Part shown: piece after piece, positions 38,853 through 49,635 of the stretch | Layout of the letters: the number at the start of each line of letters is the position of its first letter | Numbering within the stretch: position 1 is the first letter of the stretch | From: Ruminococcus sp. | GTDB lineage: Bacteria > Bacillota > Clostridia > Oscillospirales > Ruminococcaceae | Direction: 5' to 3' | Assembly (NCBI GenBank): GCA_016290875.1 | Contig: JAEEVL010000002.1 | Coordinates: 1-64,000, forward strand | Length of the DNA stretch: 64,000 nt | The notes under the pieces: generated by a model | What the model was told of the DNA's origin: nothing | The model's database searches: none | What the model saw: the letters and a program-made list of their open reading frames with translations, nothing else | Translations under genes and position numbers: made by a program

Positions 38853-39476
38853 ATGGCAACTAAAACTAAAATTACTTTGATAATCATAGGTATACTGCTC
38901 TTAGTGCTGGTGTTTATCGGCATTGCGAAATATTTCAGCAAGGGAAACCGCAAGGGCAGAGCGGCTGAACGAAAAGTAGCCGGTGTGCTCAAGAAGTTCG
39001 CCAAAAACGACAACAGCCGCATACTCAACAACGTCTACTTACCGCTCTACAAAAAGACCTGCGAGATAGATCACCTCGTCTTCGGAAGATTCGGTGTCCT
39101 CGTTGTTGAAACAAAGGGCATCTCCGGAACTGTTTCCGGCAAAGGCAAAAAGCTGAAGCACACTCTCGGTGAAGTTGAGCATAAGCTCTACAACCCTGCG
39201 CTTCAGAATCAGACTCATATGGACAATGTTATACACCACCTGAAAAAAGGCGGCTTTGAGAATACTCCGGTATACGGAGCAGTTGTATTCACGGACAAGA
39301 ACATCAGACTCGACGCAAATGTCGGAATGAAGCTCGATCAGTTCAAGGAATACTATTCAAATCTGCCTGACGCTAAGTGCAATCAGGATGTTCTTCTCCA
39401 TTACTTCCAGGAACTCAGAGTGACAAATCCGCTCAGAAAGTTCCTGCACAAGTTCAGCAAGAAGGACTGGGATTGA
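38853..39476 (+). CDS. NERD-domain protein with N-terminal TM
   Basis: GRAAERKVAGVLKKF, EIDHLVFGRFGVLVVETK. Confidence 0.85.
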   Translation: MATKTKITLIIIGILLLVLVFIGIAKYFSKGNRKGRAAERKVAGVLKKFAKNDNSRILNNVYLPLYKKTCEIDHLVFGRFGVLVVETKGISGTVSGKGKKLKHTLGEVEHKLYNPALQNQTHMDNVIHHLKKGGFENTPVYGAVVFTDKNIRLDANVGMKLDQFKEYYSNLPDAKCNQDVLLHYFQELRVTNPLRKFLHKFSKKDWD

Positions 39477-39577
39477 TCACAAAGCGCTAAACGATGATGT
39501 CTGTGAGCTCTTTTGGTGCAAAGCTCGCAGTTTTTAAGGAAATAGGTCACATTTGAGATATGAGGGGTATTATCAAT

Positions 39578-40159
39578 ATGGCTAACATCAGCGAGGTAAA
39601 AGACATTGTAAAAAACCATGAGAAAATGAAAAAGTACGAGAAAGACACAGGACGTATCGGCAAGGCGTATATGATAATCAGCGGTTCGCTGATCTTCATA
39701 TGCATAGGCTGTATGCTGATGACATGGAACCTTGCCGGTATTATCGATATCATAACGCTATCCGCTGTATTTGGTTTCGGATATGGAGGCGTATACTGCC
39801 GCAGTTCGCAGATAGCTGCAGCTGCTCCGCTTGTGTCGCTCATAGCGATATTGTTTTTCGACAGTACGCTGGCAGGGATGTATTATATTATTCTTCCGCT
39901 GTCTGTTGTGCTGATGCTGTTGACTTTCCGTGTAAACAGTACATACAGTTATCTAAGCCAGCAGCCCGGCTTCCCACAGTTCGATGAATTGTTCGAGGCA
40001 CAGAAGGTGCGTTCGGCTGAAGCGACTCGTGAAAAGGAAGAATATTTCAAGCGATTTAAGAAAAAAGCTCTTGCCAGGGAAGACAGTTTTGCTGATCCTT
40101 CTGATGAAGATACGGACAAGACTTCCTTCTCCGGAAGAGGCTTTATGGATTCGATATAA
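39578..40159 (+). CDS. hypothetical membrane protein
   Basis: Several TM stretches; SD GAGGGG before ATG 39578. Confidence 0.65.
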   Translation: MANISEVKDIVKNHEKMKKYEKDTGRIGKAYMIISGSLIFICIGCMLMTWNLAGIIDIITLSAVFGFGYGGVYCRSSQIAAAAPLVSLIAILFFDSTLAGMYYIILPLSVVLMLLTFRVNSTYSYLSQQPGFPQFDELFEAQKVRSAEATREKEEYFKRFKKKALAREDSFADPSDEDTDKTSFSGRGFMDSI

Positions 40160-40162
40160 TGC

Positions 40163-40200
40163 AAAAAGGACTGCCGCGCTGAGCAGCAGTCCTTTTATTT
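40163..40200. terminator. bidirectional terminator
   Basis: AAAAAGGACTGC...GCAGCAGTCCTTTTATTTTT between convergent genes. Confidence 0.85.
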
Positions 40201-40215
40201 TTGATTATCTTCTGG

Positions 40216-40446
40216 TCACTTAACAATAAATCTGTCGATCTCTTTAAGGAATTTGTCTGCGTCGTCTGTATGAGCGTTGAGCTGAATCGGCTTTGAAAGA
40301 TCGAGGCTGAAAATACCCATGATAGACTTTGCATCTACTGCATATCTTCCTGAAACAAGGTCGATATCGAAGTCATAGTGCATAACGATAGTAACGAAAT
40401 CCTTAACATCGTTGATAGCCTGTAAAAATACAGTTGTCTTTGTCAT
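40216..40446 (-). CDS. HPr-like protein lacking the phospho-His site
   Basis: KSIMGIFSLDL motif of HPr Ser-46 region; no GIHARPA motif; SD AGGAGG. Confidence 0.75.
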   Translation of the reverse strand: MTKTTVFLQAINDVKDFVTIVMHYDFDIDLVSGRYAVDAKSIMGIFSLDLSKPIQLNAHTDDADKFLKEIDRFIVK

Positions 40447-40723
40447 ATTCTTACCTCCTGTTGTTCGCTGGTGTGATTGTTTTTTCTTGTTTATTTCTTT
40501 TCCCTGCGGTCTGCCCTGACCGCAACTATATAATAGCATTAATAAATGCCGTTGTCAAGCGATTTACGGTAAATTCGTCAATTTAGTATAATTGAAGTGA
40601 CCGTGTAAGGTACTTTTTTATTAATTGAAGATAGTTATTGAGAGTGCATAAAATCCGTCTCTCGTTTTTGTGCAGATTGCATATGTTAAGAATGAGAAAG
40701 CTGTGTGATAATAAGGTGAAAAA

Positions 40724-42049
40724 ATGTATAGAGTTTTATTTATAACCTTCGGCTGCAAGGTCAATCATTATGAAACTGAGTGTATGAAAGAGACTTTCCG
40801 TGCAAGAAACTGGGAAGTCATAGGCGAAGAAGGTCAGGCTGACGCTGTTGTTATAAATTCGTGTACCGTAACGGCTTCGGGCGACAGCAGAGTTCTCACG
40901 GCACTAAGAAAGGCGAGAACACGTTATCCGGAGGCTGTGATAGCTCTGACCGGCTGTTATCCGCAGGCTGATCCGGAGACTGCGTCGAAGATAACGGAAG
41001 CTGACCTCATATGCGGTACAAAGGACAGGGGACGCACCTGCGAGCTCGTGGAGTCCCTTTTATCCGACCGGAAAAGGACTGTTCTGCTTTCGGATCACAA
41101 GAAAGGCGATCTGTTCGAGCCGATGAAGTGTACCCACTATGAGGACAACACCCGTGCCTTTGTGAAGATACAGGACGGCTGTGACAGGTTCTGCTCATAT
41201 TGTATAATTCCTTATGCGCGTGGACGTTCGCGTTCTAAGCCGCCGGAGCTCCTGCGTGAGGAAGCTGCCGGTATTGCGGCTAACGGCGTAAAGGAAATAG
41301 TTCTCTCTGGGATAAATCTTGCTTTCTATGGTGCCGAAATGGGGCTCACACTCGCTGACGCTGTGGAGATGTGTGCCGGAGTGGACGGCATAGAGCGTAT
41401 AAGACTCGGTTCACTCGAACCCGAAATGATGACGGACAGCCAGCTCGAAAGGCTTGCTGCTGTACCGGGATTCTGTCCGCAGTTTCACTTGTCGCTGCAA
41501 AGCGGCTGTACGCGGACTCTTAAAGCTATGAACCGCAGATATACAGCTGAGGAATACTTTGCACTTACCGAGAGGATAAGACGCTTTTTCCCGGATTGTA
41601 CTTTCACGACTGACGTTATGGTCGGATTTCCGCAGGAGACTGACGATGACCACGCTGAATCCGTTGCCTTTATACGAAAAGTCGGTTTCTCAAAGGTACA
41701 CGTATTCAGATATTCGCGCAGACACGGTACTCCTGCTGACCGTATGAGCGGTCAGGTGCCTGAATCGTTAAAGACAGAGCGCTGGAAGTCGATGACCGCT
41801 GCTGCCGATGAAATGAGAGAGACTTATCTCAGATCGCTCGTCGGAAGAACTGTCCCGGTGCTGTTTGAACGCGAAAACTGCCCTGAATTTCACCAGGGAA
41901 GAGCTCCGGATCATACGCTTATAAAAATTTCTCGAAAAAATCCTGAAAAAAGTTTGCGTAATCGGATAATTAGTGTTATAATAGAAGAGAACGGTCCTGA
42001 TAACTGCTTCGGCAGACCTGTCGTGGACCTGGACTATGATCTTATTTAA
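40724..42049 (+). CDS. mtaB: MtaB-type tRNA methylthiotransferase
   Basis: FITFGCKVNHYETE, IQDGCDRFCSYCIIPYARGRSRS. Confidence 0.94.
   Translation: MYRVLFITFGCKVNHYETECMKETFRARNWEVIGEEGQADAVVINSCTVTASGDSRVLTALRKARTRYPEAVIALTGCYPQADPETASKITEADLICGTKDRGRTCELVESLLSDRKRTVLLSDHKKGDLFEPMKCTHYEDNTRAFVKIQDGCDRFCSYCIIPYARGRSRSKPPELLREEAAGIAANGVKEIVLSGINLAFYGAEMGLTLADAVEMCAGVDGIERIRLGSLEPEMMTDSQLERLAAVPGFCPQFHLSLQSGCTRTLKAMNRRYTAEEYFALTERIRRFFPDCTFTTDVMVGFPQETDDDHAESVAFIRKVGFSKVHVFRYSRRHGTPADRMSGQVPESLKTERWKSMTAAADEMRETYLRSLVGRTVPVLFERENCPEFHQGRAPDHTLIKISRKNPEKSLRNRIISVIIEENGPDNCFGRPVVDLDYDLI
41954..41982 (+). promoter_or_regulatory. putative purL promoter inside mtaB 3' end
   Basis: TTGCGT - 17 nt - TATAAT with TGTG extension. 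Confidence 0.6.
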
Positions 42050-42066
42050 TTCGGAAGGAGATATTT

Positions 42067-45000
42067 ATGTCCGTATTCAGAATTTATGTTGAAAAGAAGC
42101 CTGAGTTCGCAGTAGAGGCACAGTCAGTCCTCAGCGATGTCAGAACCGCTCTGAGACTCAACCTTACAGGTCTCAGGATACTCAACCGTTATGACGCAGA
42201 CAAGCTCAGCGAGGAGGATTTCAAGGCTGCTATCAGCACTGTTTTCTCAGAGCCTGCTGTTGACCTCGTTTATGACGATATGCCCAGAGTCGGCGAGACC
42301 GATCGTGTATTCGCAGTAGAGTACCTCCCCGGTCAGTTCGATCAGAGAGCCGACAGCTGTGAGCAGTGTATACAGATACTCCGTCAGGGCGAGCGCTGCC
42401 GCGTCAGAAACGCAAGAGTGTACATAGTTTCCGGACACATCACGGACGAGGAGTTTGAAAAGCTCAAGTCCTATATCATAAACCCTGTCGAGAGCCGTGA
42501 GGCTTCACTTGAGACTGTTAAGTCACTCGACGCTAATTACGAGATACCCACAACAGTTGAGGTTCTCGAGGGCTTCACAAAGCTCAACGCTATCGGTCTC
42601 CACGCATTTGTTGACAAGTTCGGCCTTGCTATGGACTACGACGACATCAAGTTCTGCCAGGACTACTTCCGCAACGAGGAGCACCGCGATCCTACTATCA
42701 CTGAGATAAGAATGATTGATACCTACTGGTCTGATCACTGCCGTCATACCACATTCCTCACAAATGTTGAGAAGGTAGACATCAAGACTCCTTACATCAA
42801 GGATACATATGATATGTACCTCAATGTCCGCGAGGAGCTCGGCAGAAGCGACCGTCCTGTAACTCTTATGGACATCGGTACTCTCGCTGCAAAGAAGCTC
42901 AAGGCTGACGGACTTCTTCCTGACCTTGACGAGTCCGAGGAGATCAACGCTTGTTCCGTTAAGATAAAGGTTGACATTGACGGCAAGCTCGAGGACTGGA
43001 TCCTCATGTTCAAGAATGAGACTCACAACCACCCGACCGAGATCGAACCTTTCGGCGGTGCTGCTACTTGTCTCGGCGGTGCTATCCGTGATCCGCTCTC
43101 AGGACGTTCATATGTATACCAGGCAATGAGAGTAACAGGTGCTGCAAATCCGCTCGTACCTGTTGAGGACACTATCACAGGTAAGCTTCCGCAGAGAAAG
43201 ATCACTGTCGGAGCTGCTAACGGCTACAGCTCGTACGGCAACCAGATCGGACTTGCTACCGGTCACGTAACTGAGGTATACCACCCCGGCTATGTTGCAA
43301 AGAGAATGGAGATAGGCGCTGTACTCGGTGCTGCTCCTGCTGAGAATATAAGAAGAGAAAGACCTGTTCCGGGCGATGTAGTAATACTCCTCGGCGGCAA
43401 GACCGGACGCGACGGCTGCGGCGGTGCAACAGGTTCTTCAAAATCACATACACTCGAATCCCTCGAAAGCTGCGGCGCAGAAGTTCAGAAGGGTAATCCT
43501 CCTGAGGAGAGAAAGCTCCAGAGACTCTTCCGCAATCCTGAGGTTACAAAGCTCATCAAGCGCTGCAACGACTTTGGCGCAGGCGGTGTATCCGTTGCTA
43601 TCGGTGAGCTCACTGACGGTCTCGTTATTGACCTCAATGCTGTACCCAAGAAGTACGACGGTCTTGACGGTACTGAGATAGCTATTTCCGAGTCACAGGA
43701 GAGAATGGCAGTTGTTGTTGCTCCCGAGGACGTTGAGAAGTTCATGGCTGAGGCTGCTAAGGAAAACCTCGAGGCAACTCTCGTTGCTGACGTTGTTGAA
43801 GAACCCAGACTCAAGATGAACTGGAACGGCAACACTATCGTTGACCTTTCAAGAGAGTTCCTCAACTCAAACGGTGCTCCCAAGTATACAGACATCGAGG
43901 TTGAAGCTCCGGCTGCTGACCGCGATGACGAGCCCGGCGACAGCGCAGATAACTGGTCTGAGCTCATGGCTAACCTCAACGTATGCTCACAGAAGGGACT
44001 CGTTGAGAAGTTCGACTCCACTATCGGTGCAGGAACAGTTCTTATGCCTTTCGGCGGTGTATATCAGATGACACCTTCACAGGCTATGGCTGCAAAGATA
44101 CCGGTACTCACAGGCGAGACCAACACTTGCTCACTCATGGGTTGGGGCTATGATCCTGAAATTTCCGAGAAATCTCCTTATCACGGCGCAATGCTCGCAG
44201 TAGTTGACTCTATCGCTAAGGTAGTTGCTGCCGGAGGTACATATAAGAAGTGCTGGCTCACATTCCAGGAATACTTCGAGAGAACACAGAATGATCCCAG
44301 ACGCTGGGGACAGCCTATGGCTGCACTCCTCGGAGCTTTCAAGGCACAGCTCGAAATGGGCTGCGGCTCTATCGGCGGTAAGGACTCAATGTCCGGTACA
44401 TTCGAGAACATCGACGTTCCGCCTACACTCGTTTCATTCGCAGTATCAACTGCAATGGCTGACAAAATAGTATCTACCGAATTCAAGCAGGCAGGTTCCG
44501 ATGTTATAATGGTAGTTCCTGAGTACGACGAGAATGGTCTCCCTGTATTCGACAGCGTTAAGGCTTGCTTTGACAAGGTAGATAAGCTCATCGCTGACGG
44601 CAGAGCAGCTGCTATATGGACTATCGGCTACGGCGGTGTTGCTGAGGGTATTGCTAAGATGTGCTTCGGTAACAGGCTTGGCTTCGAGTTCAGTCAGAGA
44701 CTCAGCGGAAAGCAGCTCTACAAGCGCGGCAACGGCGGCTTCATAATCGAGCTCACAGACAGCGCTACAAACAGCGAAGAGCTTATCGGTAAGACTATTT
44801 CCGATTACAAGATCGCTGCTATCGACTATACAGTAAGTCTTGACAACCTTCAGAGAGTATGGGAAGGCAAGCTTGAGCCTGTATTCCCGTGCCGCATAAA
44901 GACTACAAACGCTACTCCCGAGGTTTACGCTAATGCAGACAGACTCCATCTCACAGCTTCTATCAAGGCTGCACAGCCGAGAGTCCTCATTCCTGTATTC

Positions 45001-45771
45001 CCCGGAACTAACTGCGAATACGATACAGCAAGAGCTTTCGAGAGAGCCGGAGCTAAGACTGAGACAGTCGTTATCCGCAACCTCTCCGCAGGCGATATCG
45101 AGGAATCGGTAAGCTACTTCGAGAGAGCTATCCGTCACTCACAGATCATCATGATCCCCGGCGGCTTCTCCGGCGGTGACGAGCCTGAGGGAAGCGGTAA
45201 ATTCATCACAGCATTCTTCCGCAACCCGAAGATCAAGGACGCTGTTCACGATCTCCTCAAGAACCGCGACGGTCTTATGCTCGGTATCTGCAATGGCTTC
45301 CAGGCACTCATCAAACTCGGTCTTGTACCTTTCGGTGAGATAATTGATATGCAGGACGAGTCTCCTACGCTCACATTCAATACTATCGCACGCCACCAGT
45401 CAATGATGGTAAATACAAGAATTGCTTCCAACAAGAGCCCGTGGCTCTATGGCTGTGAGGTAGGCGATATCCACACTATCCCGATTTCACACGGTGAGGG
45501 ACGCTTCGTAGCTCCGGCAAGCCTTATCCAGCAGATGGCTAAGAACGGTCAGATCGCTACACAGTATGTTGATATGACAGGTGCTCCTACAATGGACATC
45601 AGATACAACCCGAATACCTCTGTTGAGGCTATCGAGGGTATCACTTCACCTGACGGAAGAGTTCTCGGTAAGATGGGACACTCCGAGCGTATCGGCAGCT
45701 TTATCGCAAAGAACGTTCCCGGCGCAAAGGATCAGAAGATATTCGAGTCCGGCGTTGCATACTTCAAGTAA
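42067..45771 (+). CDS. purL: phosphoribosylformylglycinamidine synthase (PurL/PurQ fusion)
   Basis: 1234 aa; FKNETHNHPTEIEPFGGAATCLGG; C-terminal glutaminase VLIPVFPGTNCEYDTA, GICNGFQ. Confidence 0.97.
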   Translation: MSVFRIYVEKKPEFAVEAQSVLSDVRTALRLNLTGLRILNRYDADKLSEEDFKAAISTVFSEPAVDLVYDDMPRVGETDRVFAVEYLPGQFDQRADSCEQCIQILRQGERCRVRNARVYIVSGHITDEEFEKLKSYIINPVESREASLETVKSLDANYEIPTTVEVLEGFTKLNAIGLHAFVDKFGLAMDYDDIKFCQDYFRNEEHRDPTITEIRMIDTYWSDHCRHTTFLTNVEKVDIKTPYIKDTYDMYLNVREELGRSDRPVTLMDIGTLAAKKLKADGLLPDLDESEEINACSVKIKVDIDGKLEDWILMFKNETHNHPTEIEPFGGAATCLGGAIRDPLSGRSYVYQAMRVTGAANPLVPVEDTITGKLPQRKITVGAANGYSSYGNQIGLATGHVTEVYHPGYVAKRMEIGAVLGAAPAENIRRERPVPGDVVILLGGKTGRDGCGGATGSSKSHTLESLESCGAEVQKGNPPEERKLQRLFRNPEVTKLIKRCNDFGAGGVSVAIGELTDGLVIDLNAVPKKYDGLDGTEIAISESQERMAVVVAPEDVEKFMAEAAKENLEATLVADVVEEPRLKMNWNGNTIVDLSREFLNSNGAPKYTDIEVEAPAADRDDEPGDSADNWSELMANLNVCSQKGLVEKFDSTIGAGTVLMPFGGVYQMTPSQAMAAKIPVLTGETNTCSLMGWGYDPEISEKSPYHGAMLAVVDSIAKVVAAGGTYKKCWLTFQEYFERTQNDPRRWGQPMAALLGAFKAQLEMGCGSIGGKDSMSGTFENIDVPPTLVSFAVSTAMADKIVSTEFKQAGSDVIMVVPEYDENGLPVFDSVKACFDKVDKLIADGRAAAIWTIGYGGVAEGIAKMCFGNRLGFEFSQRLSGKQLYKRGNGGFIIELTDSATNSEELIGKTISDYKIAAIDYTVSLDNLQRVWEGKLEPVFPCRIKTTNATPEVYANADRLHLTASIKAAQPRVLIPVFPGTNCEYDTARAFERAGAKTETVVIRNLSAGDIEESVSYFERAIRHSQIIMIPGGFSGGDEPEGSGKFITAFFRNPKIKDAVHDLLKNRDGLMLGICNGFQALIKLGLVPFGEIIDMQDESPTLTFNTIARHQSMMVNTRIASNKSPWLYGCEVGDIHTIPISHGEGRFVAPASLIQQMAKNGQIATQYVDMTGAPTMDIRYNPNTSVEAIEGITSPDGRVLGKMGHSERIGSFIAKNVPGAKDQKIFESGVAYFK

Positions 45772-45792
45772 TCATTAATAACTAAGAAACGA

Positions 45793-45815
45793 GGGCGCAG
45801 GTGACTGCGCCCTTA
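45793..45815 (+). terminator. terminator after purL
   Basis: GGGCGCAG GTGA CTGCGCCC + TT. Confidence 0.75.
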
Positions 45816-45903
45816 TATTGTCACTACGCTGGCGTTCACAAAAAGTTTACAAATCTGATAGACAAATAATCAGTGGATATTGGTAATAGTTTATAAATTC
45901 AGC

Positions 45904-45932
45904 TTGACTAAAGTTGACATTTGGTGTATAAT
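45904..45932 (+). promoter_or_regulatory. glgA promoter
   Basis: TTGACT - 17 nt - TATAAT. Confidence 0.8.
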
Positions 45933-45986
45933 GTTAATTGTAAAGCTGTACATACTGCTTACAATAGTAGAAGGAGTTGAATTAAT

Positions 45987-47441
45987 ATGAAAAATATACT
46001 TTTTGCGGCATCAGAAAGCGTACCATTCATCAAGACAGGCGGACTCGCTGACGTAGTAGGTGCGCTTCCTCAGTATCTTAATAAAAAGGAATTTGACGTA
46101 AGGGTAATTATGCCCTATTATACGTGTATCCCTGATAAATACAGAAATGATTTCAAGTATGTCACACACTTCTATATGGACTACGGTATGCGCCCCGACA
46201 GCTTTCATGTAGGCATTATGGAATATGAATACAACGGTATCAAATTCTATTTTGTGGACGATGAATACTACTTCAAGTGCGATACTCCCTATTCTTCTGA
46301 TATGAAGTGGGACATCGAGCGCTTTACTTTCTTCTGCAAGGCTGTACTTGCTATTATGCCTGTTATAGGCTTCCGTCCTGACATTATCCATTGTCACGAC
46401 TGGCAGGCTTCACTTATACCGGTGTTCCTGCACACAGCTTTTGCAACTAACCCGTTCTACAGCTCTACAAAGACTATTATGACTATCCACAACCTTAAAT
46501 TCCAGGGCGTGTGGGATATAGATACATTCAAGTACAATACTGCGCTCCCGGACTATATGTTCACACCCGACAAGCTCGAATTCCACAAGGACGCAAATAT
46601 GCTCAAGGGCGGTCTCGTTTATGCTGATTATATCACAACTGTTTCCGAGACTTACGCAGAGGAGATAAAGTATCCGTTCTTCGGTGAACAGCTTGACGGA
46701 CTCCTTAGAGCAAGATCTGCTTCGCTCCGCGGTATCGTCAACGGTATCGACTATAAGGTGTTCGATCCGTCGAATGACAAGAAGATATTTGCGGAATTCG
46801 ACAAGAAGAACGTTAAGGCTCAGAAGGCGATAAATAAGGAAAAGCTCCAGGAAGAGCTCGGTCTGCCTGTGGATAAGGACAAGTATATGATAGCTATTAT
46901 CTCGCGTCTCACCGATCAGAAGGGACTCGACCTTGTAAACTACGCTATGGAGCGTATCTGCGACGAGTTCACTCAGTTCGTAATCATCGGTACAGGTGAT
47001 CCGAGATATGAGAATATGTTCAAACATTATCAGTGGAAGTATCCGGAGAGAGTTTCTGCTAATATAATGTATTCCGATGAGCTCGCACACAAGCTTTATG
47101 CGGCAGCAGACACTATGCTTATGCCCTCGCTCTTTGAACCGTGCGGACTCACACAGCTTATTTCTCTCAGATACGGAACAGTTCCGATAGTTCGTGAGAC
47201 AGGCGGTCTCAAGGATACTGTCGTTCCTTATAATGAGTTTGACGGTACTGGTACAGGCTTCTCGTTCGCTAACTACAACGGTGATGAGATGCTCGGTGCT
47301 ATCAACTACTCAAAGCACATCTACTACAATCACCGAAAGCAGTGGGACAAAATGGTCGTTCGTGATATGGAGTGCGATTTCTCATGGAACAGTTCTGCCC
47401 GTCAATACGAAGGAATGTACGACTGGATGATCAACTGGTGA
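45987..47441 (+). CDS. glgA: glycogen synthase
   Basis: ASESVPFIKTGGLADVVGALP; HCHDWQ; LFEPCGLTQLI. Confidence 0.97.
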   Translation: MKNILFAASESVPFIKTGGLADVVGALPQYLNKKEFDVRVIMPYYTCIPDKYRNDFKYVTHFYMDYGMRPDSFHVGIMEYEYNGIKFYFVDDEYYFKCDTPYSSDMKWDIERFTFFCKAVLAIMPVIGFRPDIIHCHDWQASLIPVFLHTAFATNPFYSSTKTIMTIHNLKFQGVWDIDTFKYNTALPDYMFTPDKLEFHKDANMLKGGLVYADYITTVSETYAEEIKYPFFGEQLDGLLRARSASLRGIVNGIDYKVFDPSNDKKIFAEFDKKNVKAQKAINKEKLQEELGLPVDKDKYMIAIISRLTDQKGLDLVNYAMERICDEFTQFVIIGTGDPRYENMFKHYQWKYPERVSANIMYSDELAHKLYAAADTMLMPSLFEPCGLTQLISLRYGTVPIVRETGGLKDTVVPYNEFDGTGTGFSFANYNGDEMLGAINYSKHIYYNHRKQWDKMVVRDMECDFSWNSSARQYEGMYDWMINW

Positions 47442-47619
47442 GGCATACGCCTCTTTTCCACGTTGGCGCTTGTTTCACTCGCTCACTCTTTACGTGAATG
47501 ATAATTTGCTTTCGCACACGGCGTATAATACGCACATAATAATAACGCAGGGGCGGATAATATCCGCCCTTCAAATCTCATACCGCAGATTTTCGGCATT
47601 TTACGGTGATTTACATATT

Positions 47620-48159
47620 ATGAAAAGAATAATAAAAAAGTATAAAACTAACTGCACCATGCTTCTGGCTGCGGTCATAAACACTATTATCGGTGCTGCA
47701 TTTCTCGGAATGTACTTTGCAGTAGACAGCATTTCCGATGATATTATGAACTCCAATCCGGTAGTAAAGTTCCTGCTTTTACCGGGGTGGCTCTTTCTGG
47801 AGTTGTTTTCGGTCGCAGGACTTGCCATAGGAGTGCCATGTACGGTATGCGGCATTATCTGCTTTATACTTGTTGTCCCTTATCTCGGACGTATGCACAG
47901 TATACGAAAGGCTCGCAGAAAAAACGGCAGAAAGATACCGAAGGACTTGTTGGAGGAAATGCTTCAGTCCGGTGAACTTGACGAACAGGAGTATGAATCT
48001 GAGTTTGCAAAGTATGAGCTGAAAAAGGAGACTGATACCGGAAAGCCGAAACCTTCCGTTAAGGATATAGCTGTAAAAGTGCTCAGCGTCGCTTTTGTCG
48101 GAGGTATAATGGTGTGTATACCGGTGCTGATAGCAAAGTGCATATCCTCTCTGCATTGA
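47620..48159 (+). CDS. small membrane protein, paralog family member 1
   Basis: MKRIIKKYKTN... 2 TM, PKDLLEEMLQSGELDEQEYE, C-terminal TM. Confidence 0.7.
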   Translation: MKRIIKKYKTNCTMLLAAVINTIIGAAFLGMYFAVDSISDDIMNSNPVVKFLLLPGWLFLELFSVAGLAIGVPCTVCGIICFILVVPYLGRMHSIRKARRKNGRKIPKDLLEEMLQSGELDEQEYESEFAKYELKKETDTGKPKPSVKDIAVKVLSVAFVGGIMVCIPVLIAKCISSLH

Positions 48160-48197
48160 TCTGAAATTCATAAACATGAAGGATATTATGGATAAGG

Positions 48198-48806
48198 ATG
48201 AAGTTAAATTATTTTATGAGTGATTTCTGGCAAATATATTATTGTTTTTTCAAGATTGAGGATGCTGTTCCTTTTATTACGCCGCTTATAGTCACAGTGA
48301 TACTAATATGGGCTGTTTTAAAATCTAAAAAAGAAAAGCAGTATTTAGCTGATGTCCAAAGAAACTATTATCTGTATGCCGTAAAAGGTATACGCTGTAA
48401 GGGAAAAGACCTTGTTATCCTGAGCAGTAATCCGCAAAATTTAGTTGTAAAGCTTACTTATTACATCGACGGTTTTGAACATCAGGGCTTCCTTGATAAG
48501 CGCCATTTCGTGAGCTTGCAGGACATCGAGCTTCTCAGGGATGAGAATGGCTGGTTTGATCTCCTTGTACTGCCTGAAAACCTGGAACAATTTTGTTTCG
48601 TGGACTACAGAGACAGGATCGTCCATAAAAAAGCTGCTCTCAATGCCGGAAAAACATATAAGATGCCGGCAGGTGAAAAGATAGTGATTACGATTGGCCT
48701 TTTCTTTGCTGTAATTTCGGTAGTGGCGATTATAGCTGCTATTTGGTTCGTTTTGGTTTATATGCCGGATCATTGCGGCGGAGCCATGACGTTGTTCTTT
48801 CACTAA
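48198..48806 (+). CDS. hypothetical membrane protein
   Basis: Two TM segments; partial degenerate copy at 49445-49603. Confidence 0.65.
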   Translation: MKLNYFMSDFWQIYYCFFKIEDAVPFITPLIVTVILIWAVLKSKKEKQYLADVQRNYYLYAVKGIRCKGKDLVILSSNPQNLVVKLTYYIDGFEHQGFLDKRHFVSLQDIELLRDENGWFDLLVLPENLEQFCFVDYRDRIVHKKAALNAGKTYKMPAGEKIVITIGLFFAVISVVAIIAAIWFVLVYMPDHCGGAMTLFFH

Positions 48807-48838
48807 GTGTATTCAAACGATTGGATAAGGGATTTAGC

Positions 48839-49411
48839 ATGAAAAGATTTATCACAAGATACAAAACTAATAAGATATTATGGTACTGCGGATGGCTGCT
48901 CACAATTGACGGGGGATTCTTAATCGCCTTTGTATGGTTTACAAGAGGCTATATGGATAAGCTTAAAGAATTCGATTTGTGGGAATTTCTGCTTATCTTT
49001 CCTGTGCTGATACATTTGATTATTCTTTTGGCATACGAAGTGCTCAGGCTGGTAGGGATAGCTGCAGGCCTTCCGTGTTTTATTACTGGTGTTGTATTTA
49101 TTCTCCTTACCGCTCCGTACATTAAGCGCAGACTTGAGATATCAGCTCTGAGACGTAAGAACGGCGGATACTTTTCTGAGAAGCTTATCGAGGAAATGTA
49201 TCGATCCGGTGAGTTCAACGACGATGACCGTGCGATTGAGCTGATGAGAAACGAAAGAAGAAGCCTAAAATTAGAGAGAAGCCCATGGTTGATGTTTTTG
49301 TTGAGAACGATAAACGTCGCGATAAAAGTTTTTGTATTTCTGGTTATGATTATTTTGTCGTTTCTTCTTATTATCGCGGTTACACTGGTCTTAGCGATCT
49401 TATTATTGTGA
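48839..49411 (+). CDS. small membrane protein, paralog family member 2
   Basis: MKRFITRYKTNKILWYCGWLLT..., SEKLIEEMYRSGEFNDDD. Confidence 0.7.
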   Translation: MKRFITRYKTNKILWYCGWLLTIDGGFLIAFVWFTRGYMDKLKEFDLWEFLLIFPVLIHLIILLAYEVLRLVGIAAGLPCFITGVVFILLTAPYIKRRLEISALRRKNGGYFSEKLIEEMYRSGEFNDDDRAIELMRNERRSLKLERSPWLMFLLRTINVAIKVFVFLVMIILSFLLIIAVTLVLAILLL

Positions 49412-49444
49412 TAATACTGACTGTCCTTGAATTAGGATTAGAAC

Positions 49445-49603
49445 GGCTGCTTTGATCTCCTTGTACTATCTGAAAATCTGAAACAGTTTTGTTTCATGGA
49501 CTACAGAGACAGGCTCGTCTATAAAAAGCTGCTCTCAATACCGGGAAAACATAATAAGATGCCGGATCATTGCGGCGGAGCTATGACAATATTCTTCCGC
49601 TAA
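49445..49603 (+). pseudogene. degenerate copy of the 48198..48806 gene
   Basis: TTTGATCTCCTTGTACTATCTGAAAA...CATGGACTACAGAGACAGGCTCGTCTATAAAAA...AAGATGCCGGATCATTGCGGCGGAGC matches 48550-48806 with an internal deletion and frameshifts. Confidence 0.85.
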
Positions 49604-49635
49604 GAGTATTCAAAAAATTTAATAAGGAATTTAGC

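Noticed and set aside
42050-42066. Purine riboswitch before purL
   Set aside because: Only 17 nt separate mtaB and purL; no room for an aptamer.
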